A DNA stretch of 64,000 nucleotides from Actinomyces bovis. Its GTDB lineage: Bacteria > Actinomycetota > Actinomycetes > Actinomycetales > Actinomycetaceae. The notes beneath the pieces are model-generated. The model was not told where the DNA came from and did no database searches. It saw only the letters and a program-made list of their open reading frames with translations. The stretch spans positions 62,001-126,000 of the forward strand of contig NZ_UAPQ01000007.1 in NCBI RefSeq assembly GCF_900444995.1. The letters run 5' to 3'. Shown in pieces: positions 54,335-63,303 of this stretch. The translations under genes were made by a program, and so were the position numbers. Every line of letters starts with the position of its first letter. The stretch's first letter is position 1.

Positions 54335-57300
54335 TCACTGGGGGGTGAGCACGTCCTTGCCACCGGACTTGGTGACCTTCAGGGTGGCGCCTGCGGGCAC
54401 AGTGCCCTTGGTGGTCGCCGTGCTGGTCAGCTGGGTCTGGTAGTACACGGTGGTGCCGCGTTGCAGGGCCAGCGTGTCCCGCTTGTCTCCGTCCCAGTCG
54501 CCCACGTAGACCTTGTCAGTGGCGCGGCCGATGGAGATGGAGGCGTAGACGGGGGCGTCGGTGCGGTTTTCGTTGTAGAACACCACCCGGGTGCCCACGC
54601 GCACGGCGTAGCTCTGCGTGCCGTCGCCGTCCCAGTCGCCCTTCAGCACCGACTCTGGTGCGTCCGCGAAGATCTTGGACACGTAGGCGGGCATGGTGGC
54701 GTTCGGCTCCGGCTGCGTCGTCGGGGAGGCAGTCGGCTCCACGGTCGGGGCGGTGGTGGGCTCTGCCGACGGCGAGGTAGTCGGCGTCGGTGAAGGCTCG
54801 GGCGCAGTCTTGGCCTCCGGCATGGTGGTGGAGTGGATGGCGCTCAGCGTCACTGAGTCCGGCCCAGCTCCAGCTTCCTTGGAGGCCACCGCGATAGCGA
54901 TGGTGTTCTCGCCCTTGAGGTTCAAGAAGCCCTGCGGCACGGTGAAGGAGTTCTGCGGACCCATATCACCGATGTACACGCCGGTGTTCCAACCGTTGAC
55001 GAAGATCGTGGCCTGCGAACGGTCCGCCCGAGATTTGAAGCGTGCCGAGTTCAGGTTTAGGCGGAAGGCCGTGTCCTGGCCTGCAGGCACATCTAGGTTG
55101 ACCTTGGCGCGGTACCAGGTGACGCCGGGGGTGGTGGCGTGCAGATCCGTGGCCGCCGCCCAGGCGGAGTCATCGAAGGTCTTGCCGTACCAGCCGGCCT
55201 TCTCCCCCTGGAGACCACCGTTGTTATAGATGGTGCCCGAAGGGTTGGCGGCGTCCTTGGCGGAGGTGGTGGGGGCACCCATGATCTTCCAGGTAACCGG
55301 GCCGGCGGCCTTGAGGTCGGCGTCGTAGAGCCCTCGGTTCTCCTTGGACTGGGATGCGCCACCTCCGGAGCCGTTGCTCCAGTCCAGGCTGAGGCCCAGG
55401 TTGTTGACCAAAATGGCCACCACCACGGGCTGTCCGGCCTGCACCGAGCCGGTCGGAGACTTGATGTCCTGCCAGCCTCCCTCGGCAGAGACGGCACCCG
55501 CGTACTGGCCGTTTACCCAGACCTGCGCGAAGCCGGGGTTCCTGCCCTGGCGGGGGGCGCCCTTGGAGGCCGTGGCCTTGATGCGCAGGGTCGGGTCATT
55601 GGAGCTGGCGGTGTAGTGGGCGCGGTACCAGACCGAGCCATTGTGGAAGCCGTAGTGGTTAGAGTCCAGCACCACGCCTGCGCGACCAGGGCCCTGCTGG
55701 TTGCCGTCCCGGTTGCTGTAGCGGATTATGCCTGGGTAGTTCTGGGACTGCTTGGAGGTGGTGTCCGCGGCGGTGGTCCAGGCAGAGTCGTCGTAGTCAA
55801 CAGCGGCGTAGGCATTGTCCTCCTGCTTGACAAAGGACAGGCTCTGCTCGGAAACCTGGCTCGGGCCACTCAGGCTGGCGGTGGCCGCGCCCTGGCTGAG
55901 CGCGCCTAGGTCCTGGCCATTCCAGCTGGCGGCAGTGGTGCCAGCTGGAGCCAGAACTCGCAGGCTGGAGTCCTGGGAAACCGAGCCGGTCAGCTCCAGC
56001 TTGGTGCCTGCAAAGGTGGCGGTGCGAGCCAGCTCCACACCCTCCACGGCTACCGGCGTCGCCTGGCCGTCCTTCATGGCGGTGAGCACCCAGGTGGTCT
56101 GAGCGGTAGTGCGGTTGATCAGCCGCAGGGTCAGCGGGCTTTGGCCTGCAGCGGTGATGGTGACATCCTGCGGCTGGGCGCCGTGGGTGTAGTTCAGGCG
56201 CAGTTCACCACGCGCAGCGTCCCAAGTCTTCTCAACGCCCTCAGGGGCCTTGACGGTGGGCTCAGCGGCGTAGTGCAGCACGGTTTCACCGGCGTCGCCG
56301 TCGGCGCCCACCAGGTACTGAACGGTGGCGGCGTCCATGGCGATGGGCTCAGCGAAGAGCTGGGAGGTCGTGTAGTACAGCTCGTGTCCGGCGATCTTGG
56401 TGTCGGCAGTGAGCAGGAGGGCGTCGCGGCCATGCAGCTTGAGGCTGGTGTCTGCTTTCTGCGGGATGCGGCTCCAGCCGATGGTCCCGGCGGGCACGGT
56501 GCCTGTGTCGCTTGGCAGAGCGGTGGCATCCGGGTAGTAGCGCACGGCGTCTAGAGAGACAAAGGCGTCTTGGGAGCCGGGGAAGGGCTCGCCGTCCACA
56601 GTCACCTTCACGGTGTGGCTGGCGGGGGCACTGGTGTCAGTGGCACGCCAGGAGAAGACGGTCTTCTGGGCTGCGGCGTCTCCGGTCACCTCCTCCTTGG
56701 TCTTGCCAACCTCCTGGCCATCCACGGTGACGGTGGCAGAGCCGTGGTTGACGGAGTAAGGCGCCACCAGGTCAAAGCCCACACCGGTGAAGGTGAAGGA
56801 GTAGGAGTCACCTTTGGTCTTGGAGAAGCTTTCGTCCCGGTTGATGTCCCCGGCGGTCCAGTTCTTCCCCGAGGCGTGCTCCCAGCTGCCCGCGTAGGTG
56901 ATCTTGGAGGTGTCGGAGTTGTTGACTACGACGGCCTCAGCGGCAGCCGGAGCGGTGACGTCGAAGGCATCCACATCTAGGACATTGCCCTTGGCACCGC
57001 CCAGGTTCTTCACAGTGATGGTGTGCGGGCCAGCCTTGAGACCAGTGGCCTCAAAGGCCTTGTGCTGGGTGGGCTTGTTCTGCTCGGTGTCCACGGTGGC
57101 GGTGTTGACGGTGGTGGGGTCGCCGTCGTCGACCTTTACCTCAAAGGCGCCGTGATCCGTGCCGGTGGCCACAATCAGTTTCACGCCGGTGCCGTTGAAC
57201 TTGAAGCTGGCGGTGTCACCCACTGTGGTGGAGCGGCTGACAGTGCCCTTGGCGGCGGTGCCGTCTGCCACCTGGCTCCAGGTGCCGGTGTAGGTGATGG

Positions 57301-58810
57301 CGGCATCGCGGTCGTCATGGCTGAAGCCAGTTTCAGCGGCGGCCTGCGACTTGCCCAGGTTCAGCGGGATGGTGAAGGAGGTGTCCGTCTCGCTGTTGGA
57401 GCTGTCTAGGCGCAGAGCGATGGTGCGTGCGCCGTTGCCGGTGGCGGAGTTGGTCTTATCCGTGGCCTGCCGCTGGTAGACCTTGACAGTGCTGCCGCTG
57501 CTGACATTGGCGCGCGGGGCAGCGACGGCGTCCATGGAGGCGACCTGGGGCACGGCCCGCTGGTAGTAGCCCATCTCCTTTTGCACGGAGGCCTTGGGGG
57601 TGAGCTTGCGGTCCTCGGTGATGCCGGCGCCGTAGTCATAGGAGGTGAAGCCGGAGGCCGGGGAACCGGTCCAACCCCAGTTGGTGCCACCGAAGCCCAT
57701 GTAAAAGTTGAAGGCGGTGACGCCGTTGCCGATATTGTTCACGCCCCACTGACGGGTGAATTTCTCATCGGTGTACTTGTAGCAGTCGGAGGCTTGGTAC
57801 CTGGCACCCCAGGGAGTAAAAGCACCGCCCTGAGACTCGGTGATGAAATTGGGGGAGTTCGGTGAGAAACCATGGAAGGCATCCTCCGAGTCCCCAATCT
57901 GGTTTCTTCCTGCGGAGCAGTTGAAGCCCACGGGGTAGGCGTCGTAGGCGTAGAAGTCCAGGCCGGTGCGGGAGGTATCGCGCAAACGGCCAGATAGGTT
58001 CCAGTCATTGTGGAACAGGGGCACGGTGATGCCGGTGCTCTTGACATGCTTGGTGAGCTCAGTGAGAAACTCGTAGTCTGGGTTATTGCCTTCTACGAGC
58101 TCGTTTTCCACCTGGTAGACCAGCACGGAGCCGCCACCATTGGTGATCTGGTGCTTGGAGATGATCTGGTTGGCTGCTGTCAGCCAGGACTTGGAGGCAG
58201 CCAGGGCCTTAGCGTCATTGGAGCGCAGACCACCGCCGTAGTTGCTCATATAGGCGGGCAGACCACCCATGGAGATTTCCGCATTGACGTACGGGCCAGG
58301 GCGAGCAATGACGTACAGGCCCTCCTCCTCAGCCAGGGTGAGCAGGAGGTCCAGGTCCTTGATGGTGCCGGGGCTGAAGTCAAAGTCCCCGTTCTCCTCG
58401 GCCTGGTGCAAGCCCCAGAACATGTACAGGGAGACGGCGTTGTAGCCGTTGGCGCGCATCTTCTGGAAGATGTCCCGCCAGCCGTTGACGTCCGGCAGGC
58501 GCCAGTAGTGGATCTCCCCGGACCAGATGGACAGGCGCTGCCCGTCGATCATGAAGGAGTTCTTGTCATAGGTGACGGTGTGGGACTTGCCGTCGTTGCC
58601 GGGGAAGGTGATGTTGGCGGGTGTGTAGCGGTTGACGGCGGCCAGGCCTGGGTGGGCGGTAGCGTCGCTGGCAGCTACTGCCGAGGCGGCGGGGAAGCCG
58701 GTGCCGGTGAGCGCAAGGGCGCTGGTGAGTGCCAAGGTGATTCCCGCCGATCGGCGCGGCTTGCGCCTGCGGCGCGACCGGCTTGAGGCGGTGGGATTGG
58801 GGGACGGCAT
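54335..58810 (-). CDS. Secreted beta-galactosidase (GH35), multidomain
   Basis: A 1491-residue secreted enzyme releasing terminal beta-galactose. A basic signal peptide (~1-48) precedes the GH35 barrel (~80-400). It shows IARPGPYVNAEI, the acid/base Glu237 in VENE and the nucleophile Glu325 in FITESQGG. Two related beta-sandwich domains follow in tandem (~505-625 and ~640-790; both begin TYTGTW/TYAGSW-like), then galactose-binding-like domains (~1060-1360), a Pro/Thr linker and the shared C-terminal GDWDGDG domain (~1385-1491). The ATG at 58810 has a GGAGG site seven bases upstream. No sortase motif is visible. Confidence 0.92.
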   Translation of the reverse strand: MPSPNPTASSRSRRRRKPRRSAGITLALTSALALTGTGFPAASAVAASDATAHPGLAAVNRYTPANITFPGNDGKSHTVTYDKNSFMIDGQRLSIWSGEIHYWRLPDVNGWRDIFQKMRANGYNAVSLYMFWGLHQAEENGDFDFSPGTIKDLDLLLTLAEEEGLYVIARPGPYVNAEISMGGLPAYMSNYGGGLRSNDAKALAASKSWLTAANQIISKHQITNGGGSVLVYQVENELVEGNNPDYEFLTELTKHVKSTGITVPLFHNDWNLSGRLRDTSRTGLDFYAYDAYPVGFNCSAGRNQIGDSEDAFHGFSPNSPNFITESQGGAFTPWGARYQASDCYKYTDEKFTRQWGVNNIGNGVTAFNFYMGFGGTNWGWTGSPASGFTSYDYGAGITEDRKLTPKASVQKEMGYYQRAVPQVASMDAVAAPRANVSSGSTVKVYQRQATDKTNSATGNGARTIALRLDSSNSETDTSFTIPLNLGKSQAAAETGFSHDDRDAAITYTGTWSQVADGTAAKGTVSRSTTVGDTASFKFNGTGVKLIVATGTDHGAFEVKVDDGDPTTVNTATVDTEQNKPTQHKAFEATGLKAGPHTITVKNLGGAKGNVLDVDAFDVTAPAAAEAVVVNNSDTSKITYAGSWEHASGKNWTAGDINRDESFSKTKGDSYSFTFTGVGFDLVAPYSVNHGSATVTVDGQEVGKTKEEVTGDAAAQKTVFSWRATDTSAPASHTVKVTVDGEPFPGSQDAFVSLDAVRYYPDATALPSDTGTVPAGTIGWSRIPQKADTSLKLHGRDALLLTADTKIAGHELYYTTSQLFAEPIAMDAATVQYLVGADGDAGETVLHYAAEPTVKAPEGVEKTWDAARGELRLNYTHGAQPQDVTITAAGQSPLTLRLINRTTAQTTWVLTAMKDGQATPVAVEGVELARTATFAGTKLELTGSVSQDSSLRVLAPAGTTAASWNGQDLGALSQGAATASLSGPSQVSEQSLSFVKQEDNAYAAVDYDDSAWTTAADTTSKQSQNYPGIIRYSNRDGNQQGPGRAGVVLDSNHYGFHNGSVWYRAHYTASSNDPTLRIKATASKGAPRQGRNPGFAQVWVNGQYAGAVSAEGGWQDIKSPTGSVQAGQPVVVAILVNNLGLSLDWSNGSGGGASQSKENRGLYDADLKAAGPVTWKIMGAPTTSAKDAANPSGTIYNNGGLQGEKAGWYGKTFDDSAWAAATDLHATTPGVTWYRAKVNLDVPAGQDTAFRLNLNSARFKSRADRSQATIFVNGWNTGVYIGDMGPQNSFTVPQGFLNLKGENTIAIAVASKEAGAGPDSVTLSAIHSTTMPEAKTAPEPSPTPTTSPSAEPTTAPTVEPTASPTTQPEPNATMPAYVSKIFADAPESVLKGDWDGDGTQSYAVRVGTRVVFYNENRTDAPVYASISIGRATDKVYVGDWDGDKRDTLALQRGTTVYYQTQLTSTATTKGTVPAGATLKVTKSGGKDVLTPQ

Positions 58811-59056
58811 TGTCACACCTCCGGGTCCTGGAAACGGAGTTATTAATCGTCAGTTACCGTCATTTAGGCACAACAACCCAAACCTGGCGAAAACCGGCGA
58901 AATTACGGGGAAAGCAGGCGATCAGACGCACCATCGCGTGTGATCGATTCTGCTCGCATCCCGAATCTACCACCAGCTACGCTCAGACCACAGGGTGATA
59001 GCCAGATCTTGCGGGCTTTCATCAACTTGACCAGCTAATGACCTACGATCCTGGCG

Positions 59057-59749
59057 ATGTCCACAGTCTCCACCCCGGTTCCAGGCAACCCTCCACCGGC
59101 CACCGGCGCCAGAAAGCGCGGCTACGCCGTCGTTGATGTGGAGACTACTGGCCTGTCCCCACAGCACAACCAGGTGATTGAGGTGGGGGTGGTGTTGCTG
59201 GACCGCCAGGGGCGGGAGGAGTACGCCTGGAGCACATTGATAGGCGTAGCTGATTTGGAGGATGTGGGTCCTAAGCACATCCACGGAATCGAGCTGGCCT
59301 ATCTGCGCGGCGCGCCCACCCTGGCGGCCATCTGCGACCTATTGGCAGGCAGCCTGGCGGGGCGGGTGCTGGTGGCGCATAACGTGCGCTTTGACTTGGG
59401 GTTCTTGGTGCCAGTGTTGGTAACTGGCGGGTGGCTTGAGGGTGGGGTGGAGCTGGCGCAGCTTTGCACAATGCGCAGCGCGCGGAGCTTCATCTCGACG
59501 CCGTCGCGTTCCTTGGTGAGTTGTTGCCAGGCGGCAGGCGTGCCCTTAGCGCAGCACCACACTGCGCTCGACGACGCCCGCGCCAGCGCTGGACTGCTGC
59601 GTCATTACTTGAATGTGGCCGCCCAGCGGGGGAATGCGGAGCCTTGGGCGCTGGAGCTGGAGGCAGCGGCGGAGGGATTGGCGCACTGGGCTTGGGATGC
59701 GGTGGCCGCGCAGGCGCAGGCTGGGCTGCTGCGGCTGCGTCCGGTTTAG
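59057..59749 (+). CDS. DEDDh 3'-5' exonuclease (DNA polymerase III epsilon-like)
   Basis: A 230-residue exonuclease with DVETTGLSP (ExoI Asp-Glu, about 28-36), VLVAHNVRFDLGFL (ExoII), and HHTALDDARAS (ExoIII, His-Asp). Proofreading subunits of this type act on DNA 3' ends. It lacks a polymerase-binding C-terminal domain. Its TAG stop lies at the very edge of the duplicated block that continues into the sialidase 3' end. Confidence 0.9.
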   Translation: MSTVSTPVPGNPPPATGARKRGYAVVDVETTGLSPQHNQVIEVGVVLLDRQGREEYAWSTLIGVADLEDVGPKHIHGIELAYLRGAPTLAAICDLLAGSLAGRVLVAHNVRFDLGFLVPVLVTGGWLEGGVELAQLCTMRSARSFISTPSRSLVSCCQAAGVPLAQHHTALDDARASAGLLRHYLNVAAQRGNAEPWALELEAAAEGLAHWAWDAVAAQAQAGLLRLRPV

Positions 59750-60262
59750 TTGTCTGGTAGTGCTTGTCTCCAGTTCGCCTGTTCATGACCAAAACGCCCG
59801 CAGTGCAGGCGAACTCGCCACAAACATGCCCCCCTAAGACCCAGCTGGGCCTGGTGTCTCCCGTGTGGGGAGGTCACCAGGCCCAGCCAATACCAAGCAG
59901 CCAGAAGGCCCTCAGCTCAAGTGGTCAATTCACTTGACCACCACAATCACATCCGCCTTACCCGACTCCTTGTGCACAGTGAGCTTCGAGCTAGCAGTGA
60001 TCCCTTCAACGTTCACCTTGGTGGTGGCGCTGCTGGTCAAACGAGTCTGGGTCAACACCGTGGTGCCACGACGCAAAGCCAAAGTGTCCTTGCCGTCATT
60101 GTCCCAGTCACCCACCAGCAACTCATCGGCGGCCCGGCCCAAAGAAACCGAAGCATAAACTGGGGCATCAGTGCGGTTCTCGTTATAGAACACCACCCGC
60201 GTACCCACACGCACCGCATAAGTCACCGTGCCATCACCATCCCAATCACCCTTCAGCACCGA
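59741..60262. repeat. Duplicated 3' block, sialidase copy
   Basis: Nearly identical to 50212-50753. It begins at the stop codon of the exonuclease gene and ends inside the sialidase C-terminal domain. Beyond 60262 the sialidase sequence switches to resembling the beta-galactosidase version. Confidence 0.85.
59846..59885 (-). terminator. Terminator after nanH
   Basis: TGGGCCTGGTG (59846-59856) and CACCAGGCCCA (59875-59885) pair as in the hexosaminidase copy. Confidence 0.8.
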
Positions 60263-63097
60263 CGCTGGCGAGTCCGCGAAGATCTTGGACACGTAGGCGG
60301 GCATAGTGGCGTTGGGCTCCGGCTCCGGGGCGCTTAGCTTGAGGGTCAGGCTGAGCTCACCGGCCACCAGGAACCGGGCGTTTTTGCCGGTGGAGTAGTT
60401 GTTCATGGCCATGAAGCGCACGTAGCGGGACTTCACATCCAGCGGGATGCGCTGCAGTTCCTTGGTGTTCTGCAGGGTGCCAGTGGTTACGGGCTGCTCA
60501 GACCAGGTCTTCCCGTCTGCGGAGGTGAAGATCTTGTAGTCCTTGGCCCGGCCCATGTCAGAGTTCTGGCGCGCCGTGTAGTTCAGTCCCACGATGTGTG
60601 GGGTCTGGTCTGCCGGAACGTCAGATTCCTTGACCTTCAGGTCGATCCAATGGCCGGTGACCGGGTCAAAGCCGGGCGCAGCATTCTTCCACTCGGTGTG
60701 CCAGAAGGTGTTGGGGTCGCCATCCACCGCAGCGGAGATCGGGCCGTTTGGCGCGGTCTCTCCCACCAGCTCCTGGGAGTCCGCAGCAATTGCCTCGGGA
60801 CTGACATCCGGGCCAGCGGTGGCCACCAGCTTGACGCTGGCCTCAAGCGGCCCGCCCGCAAAGGCGACCGGGAAGGTCAGTGCGGCCTCGCCCAGGCCTG
60901 TGGCCTTGGCAGTGAAGGTGAAGACGGCCTGGCCCTTGGCAGGAACTGTGGTCGGCACCTCGCCGGTGGGAGTGAGGGCAACGACCTCGGAGGACGGCGC
61001 GGTGACGGTCACGCCCGTCAGATCCTTGCCGGTCGGGTTCTTGACCGTCACGGTAACGGTGGCGTCCTTGCCCGGGTACACCGTGGCAGCGGAGGCCGTG
61101 GCGGAAGCATTGGGCTGGGTGCAGTGCGAGCCAGCCCAGGCCAGGGTGAAGTTGCGGTAGTAGATGCCGCTGTAGCTGTCGTCCTCAGAGAGGAGGCCGA
61201 TGGTGCCGTCCTGCTGCACCGCAATGGTGGAGTAGCCGGTGAAAGGCTGGTAGAAGGTCTTGCGCGCCGCCCAGCTGGTGCCGTTGTCGCAGGACAGGGA
61301 GATGGTGCCCTGGGTGCGACCGCTGCCGGCAGTGTTGGTGAAGAGCAGCATCGAAGCCTTGGGGTCATCCGCTGGGGCGTTGGGGTACAGGCGGATGATC
61401 TGGGCGTTGTTGGTGGGGTCAGGCAGGCTGCGGTCCAGGGTGACTTCACCCCAGGTGGCCCCGCCGTCGGTGGACTTGGCAACCTTGCGGTAGCCGGAGT
61501 TCGCCGAGTCGCGCGAGTTCATCATGAGCGTGCCGTCGGAAAGCTCCACGACCTTGTTCTCATCCATACGGGTACCTACCGGGGTGCCCACAGTCCAGGT
61601 CTCGCCGTGGTTGTCGGAGAACAGGGAGACTGCCTGGTAGTCATCGTTAGCGCGCTTGACCGTGAACTGCTGCACCAGGCGCCCCTTGTGCTTGGGGTGA
61701 TTGCGCATCTGGATGCCCTGGCCGGAGGCCGCAAAGCGGGACTTAGCATTGATCCCGGCATCAACCTCAGTGGTGATCTCCCGGTGGGTCCAGGTGTGGC
61801 CATTGTCGGTGGAGGTAGAGACCTCTGCGTGCAAGACATTGCGGGCCGCCGGGTCGGTACCGGCCACCGAGTCCTGGAAACGCACGTCATAGGACTTCAC
61901 GTGGAAGTTGAAGATCTTGCCAGTCTCATAGTCCACCACGTAGGAAGGATCGGAGTACCCCTCCTTCTTGAAGCCAGTCTCAATGCCCTGGTGGATGTAG
62001 GTAGGCACGCCCCAGTTCTTGCCATTGTCCGTGGAACGGCGCTGCACGATGTGGTTAGGGTTCGGAGAGTCCCCACCCTTGTTTCCATTGTCCTTGGGAC
62101 GCTCGTCGTAGGAAGCCAGCAGGTCTCCGTTAGGAGCCACGGCGATCGCCGGGATCCGGTAATTGTCCGTTGAAGTGGTGGTGGCCAGTGCCTGACGCTC
62201 AGACATGGCGGCTGCCAGGTTCTCGTCTGCGCTGGGAGAGATTCCCGGCTGCGCCTGAGGCCAAGAGCCCGTCACCTTGATCGGATCGCCCGCGAAGGTG
62301 AGGGTGTGCAGCTCAGACTTGTCCGAGGTCAGGGCCGACTTCACAGTGATAGAGGGTGTCCAAGAGCCAGCTTCAGCGTCCGCCTGCTTGATGGTGTAGG
62401 TGATCGGCTGGCAGTTATAAACATCGTTTGCTGGCAGTTTCTGCCAGTTGCACTCATTAGTCACCCCAAAATTGGAAGCAGGCACCGAGACATCCGTCGT
62501 TGCGCCCCACACGGAGCGAATCCGCGGGGTCAGCGTGATGGTGTCACCTACGGCGTAGGAGTCCTTAGCAGGAGAAACCGTGATCCGCTCAACTTCCACG
62601 GCCGGCCGTTTGATCGGGGTAGGTTCACCCTTAATGGTCTGCGGAGTGTTGAGGATTTTTCCAGTGTGGCTGCCGGGCGCCCGCATAGTGAAGGAGGCCT
62701 CGGGGGTGAAGCTGCCCCGAGTCAAGTCATCGGCAGTCACCCTGTGCTGGGCGTGGTTGTTGCAGTCGGACTTGGTCTCATCCTTCTGGATGGTCCGCCA
62801 CTTACAAGCAGCGACATTGCCCTCCAGGTTCGACTTTTCGAGCTGGAAAGAATGGGCGGAGCCGCTGGTGTTCTTCAGCTGGATGGTGTAGGTCAGGACG
62901 TCACCGACCTGGTAGCGGTGGTCCGGGTTCGGGTTGTTCAGAGTGATGGTCACGTCCATCGCACCGTCTTCGGTGGGGATAGCCGAGGCCGGGGCCGCGG
63001 GGAAGGTGAGCACGGCACCTGCCAAGGCCAGGGCACCTAGGGTGCCCAGGGGCCGACGCAGGTGGTGGCCGTGCCGCGAGGACTTCTGTGTTCTCAT
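59930..63097 (-). CDS. nanH: Secreted sialidase (GH33)
   Basis: A 1055-residue secreted neuraminidase. Signal peptide (~1-39); two N-terminal beta-sandwich domains (~45-275); six-bladed GH33 propeller (~300-655) with the YRIPAIAV Arg-Ile-Pro motif (313-320) and five Asp boxes (STDNGKNW 355-362, STDNGHTW 429-436, SDNHGETW 494-501, STDGGATW 542-549, SCDNGTSW 602-609). Then an NEW3-like domain (~660-760), an F5/8C domain (~765-918), and the C-terminal domain with GDWDGDG and GDWDNDG (~930-1055). It cleaves terminal sialic acids. The ATG at 63097 follows TTGGAG. It resembles the Actinomyces sialidases but is longer at the C-terminus. Confidence 0.95.
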   Translation of the reverse strand: MRTQKSSRHGHHLRRPLGTLGALALAGAVLTFPAAPASAIPTEDGAMDVTITLNNPNPDHRYQVGDVLTYTIQLKNTSGSAHSFQLEKSNLEGNVAACKWRTIQKDETKSDCNNHAQHRVTADDLTRGSFTPEASFTMRAPGSHTGKILNTPQTIKGEPTPIKRPAVEVERITVSPAKDSYAVGDTITLTPRIRSVWGATTDVSVPASNFGVTNECNWQKLPANDVYNCQPITYTIKQADAEAGSWTPSITVKSALTSDKSELHTLTFAGDPIKVTGSWPQAQPGISPSADENLAAAMSERQALATTTSTDNYRIPAIAVAPNGDLLASYDERPKDNGNKGGDSPNPNHIVQRRSTDNGKNWGVPTYIHQGIETGFKKEGYSDPSYVVDYETGKIFNFHVKSYDVRFQDSVAGTDPAARNVLHAEVSTSTDNGHTWTHREITTEVDAGINAKSRFAASGQGIQMRNHPKHKGRLVQQFTVKRANDDYQAVSLFSDNHGETWTVGTPVGTRMDENKVVELSDGTLMMNSRDSANSGYRKVAKSTDGGATWGEVTLDRSLPDPTNNAQIIRLYPNAPADDPKASMLLFTNTAGSGRTQGTISLSCDNGTSWAARKTFYQPFTGYSTIAVQQDGTIGLLSEDDSYSGIYYRNFTLAWAGSHCTQPNASATASAATVYPGKDATVTVTVKNPTGKDLTGVTVTAPSSEVVALTPTGEVPTTVPAKGQAVFTFTAKATGLGEAALTFPVAFAGGPLEASVKLVATAGPDVSPEAIAADSQELVGETAPNGPISAAVDGDPNTFWHTEWKNAAPGFDPVTGHWIDLKVKESDVPADQTPHIVGLNYTARQNSDMGRAKDYKIFTSADGKTWSEQPVTTGTLQNTKELQRIPLDVKSRYVRFMAMNNYSTGKNARFLVAGELSLTLKLSAPEPEPNATMPAYVSKIFADSPASVLKGDWDGDGTVTYAVRVGTRVVFYNENRTDAPVYASVSLGRAADELLVGDWDNDGKDTLALRRGTTVLTQTRLTSSATTKVNVEGITASSKLTVHKESGKADVIVVVK

Positions 63098-63303
63098 GCG
63101 GAGCTCCAATGGGATTGGGGAACTGCCGACGTCGTCGTGGGCAGCCTGCCAGAGATGAGATGTCTGACAACACCCGCACTGTAGCCGAGAGTCTTATCCG
63201 AATCGAAATCAAATTCCCGCAAGATTCTGGCGAGCACCCCACAGCCCGCTCAGCTCAGCCAAGCGGCCAACCAGCACCCCAGGGCGGCTGGTAGGCCGTT
63301 GCC

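Noticed and set aside
60596-62173. A 525-codon open frame on the plus strand, antisense to the sialidase gene
   Set aside because: It is Gly/Val/Ala/Leu-rich without any motif, lies wholly opposite a gene with five Asp boxes, and long antisense frames are common in high-GC DNA.
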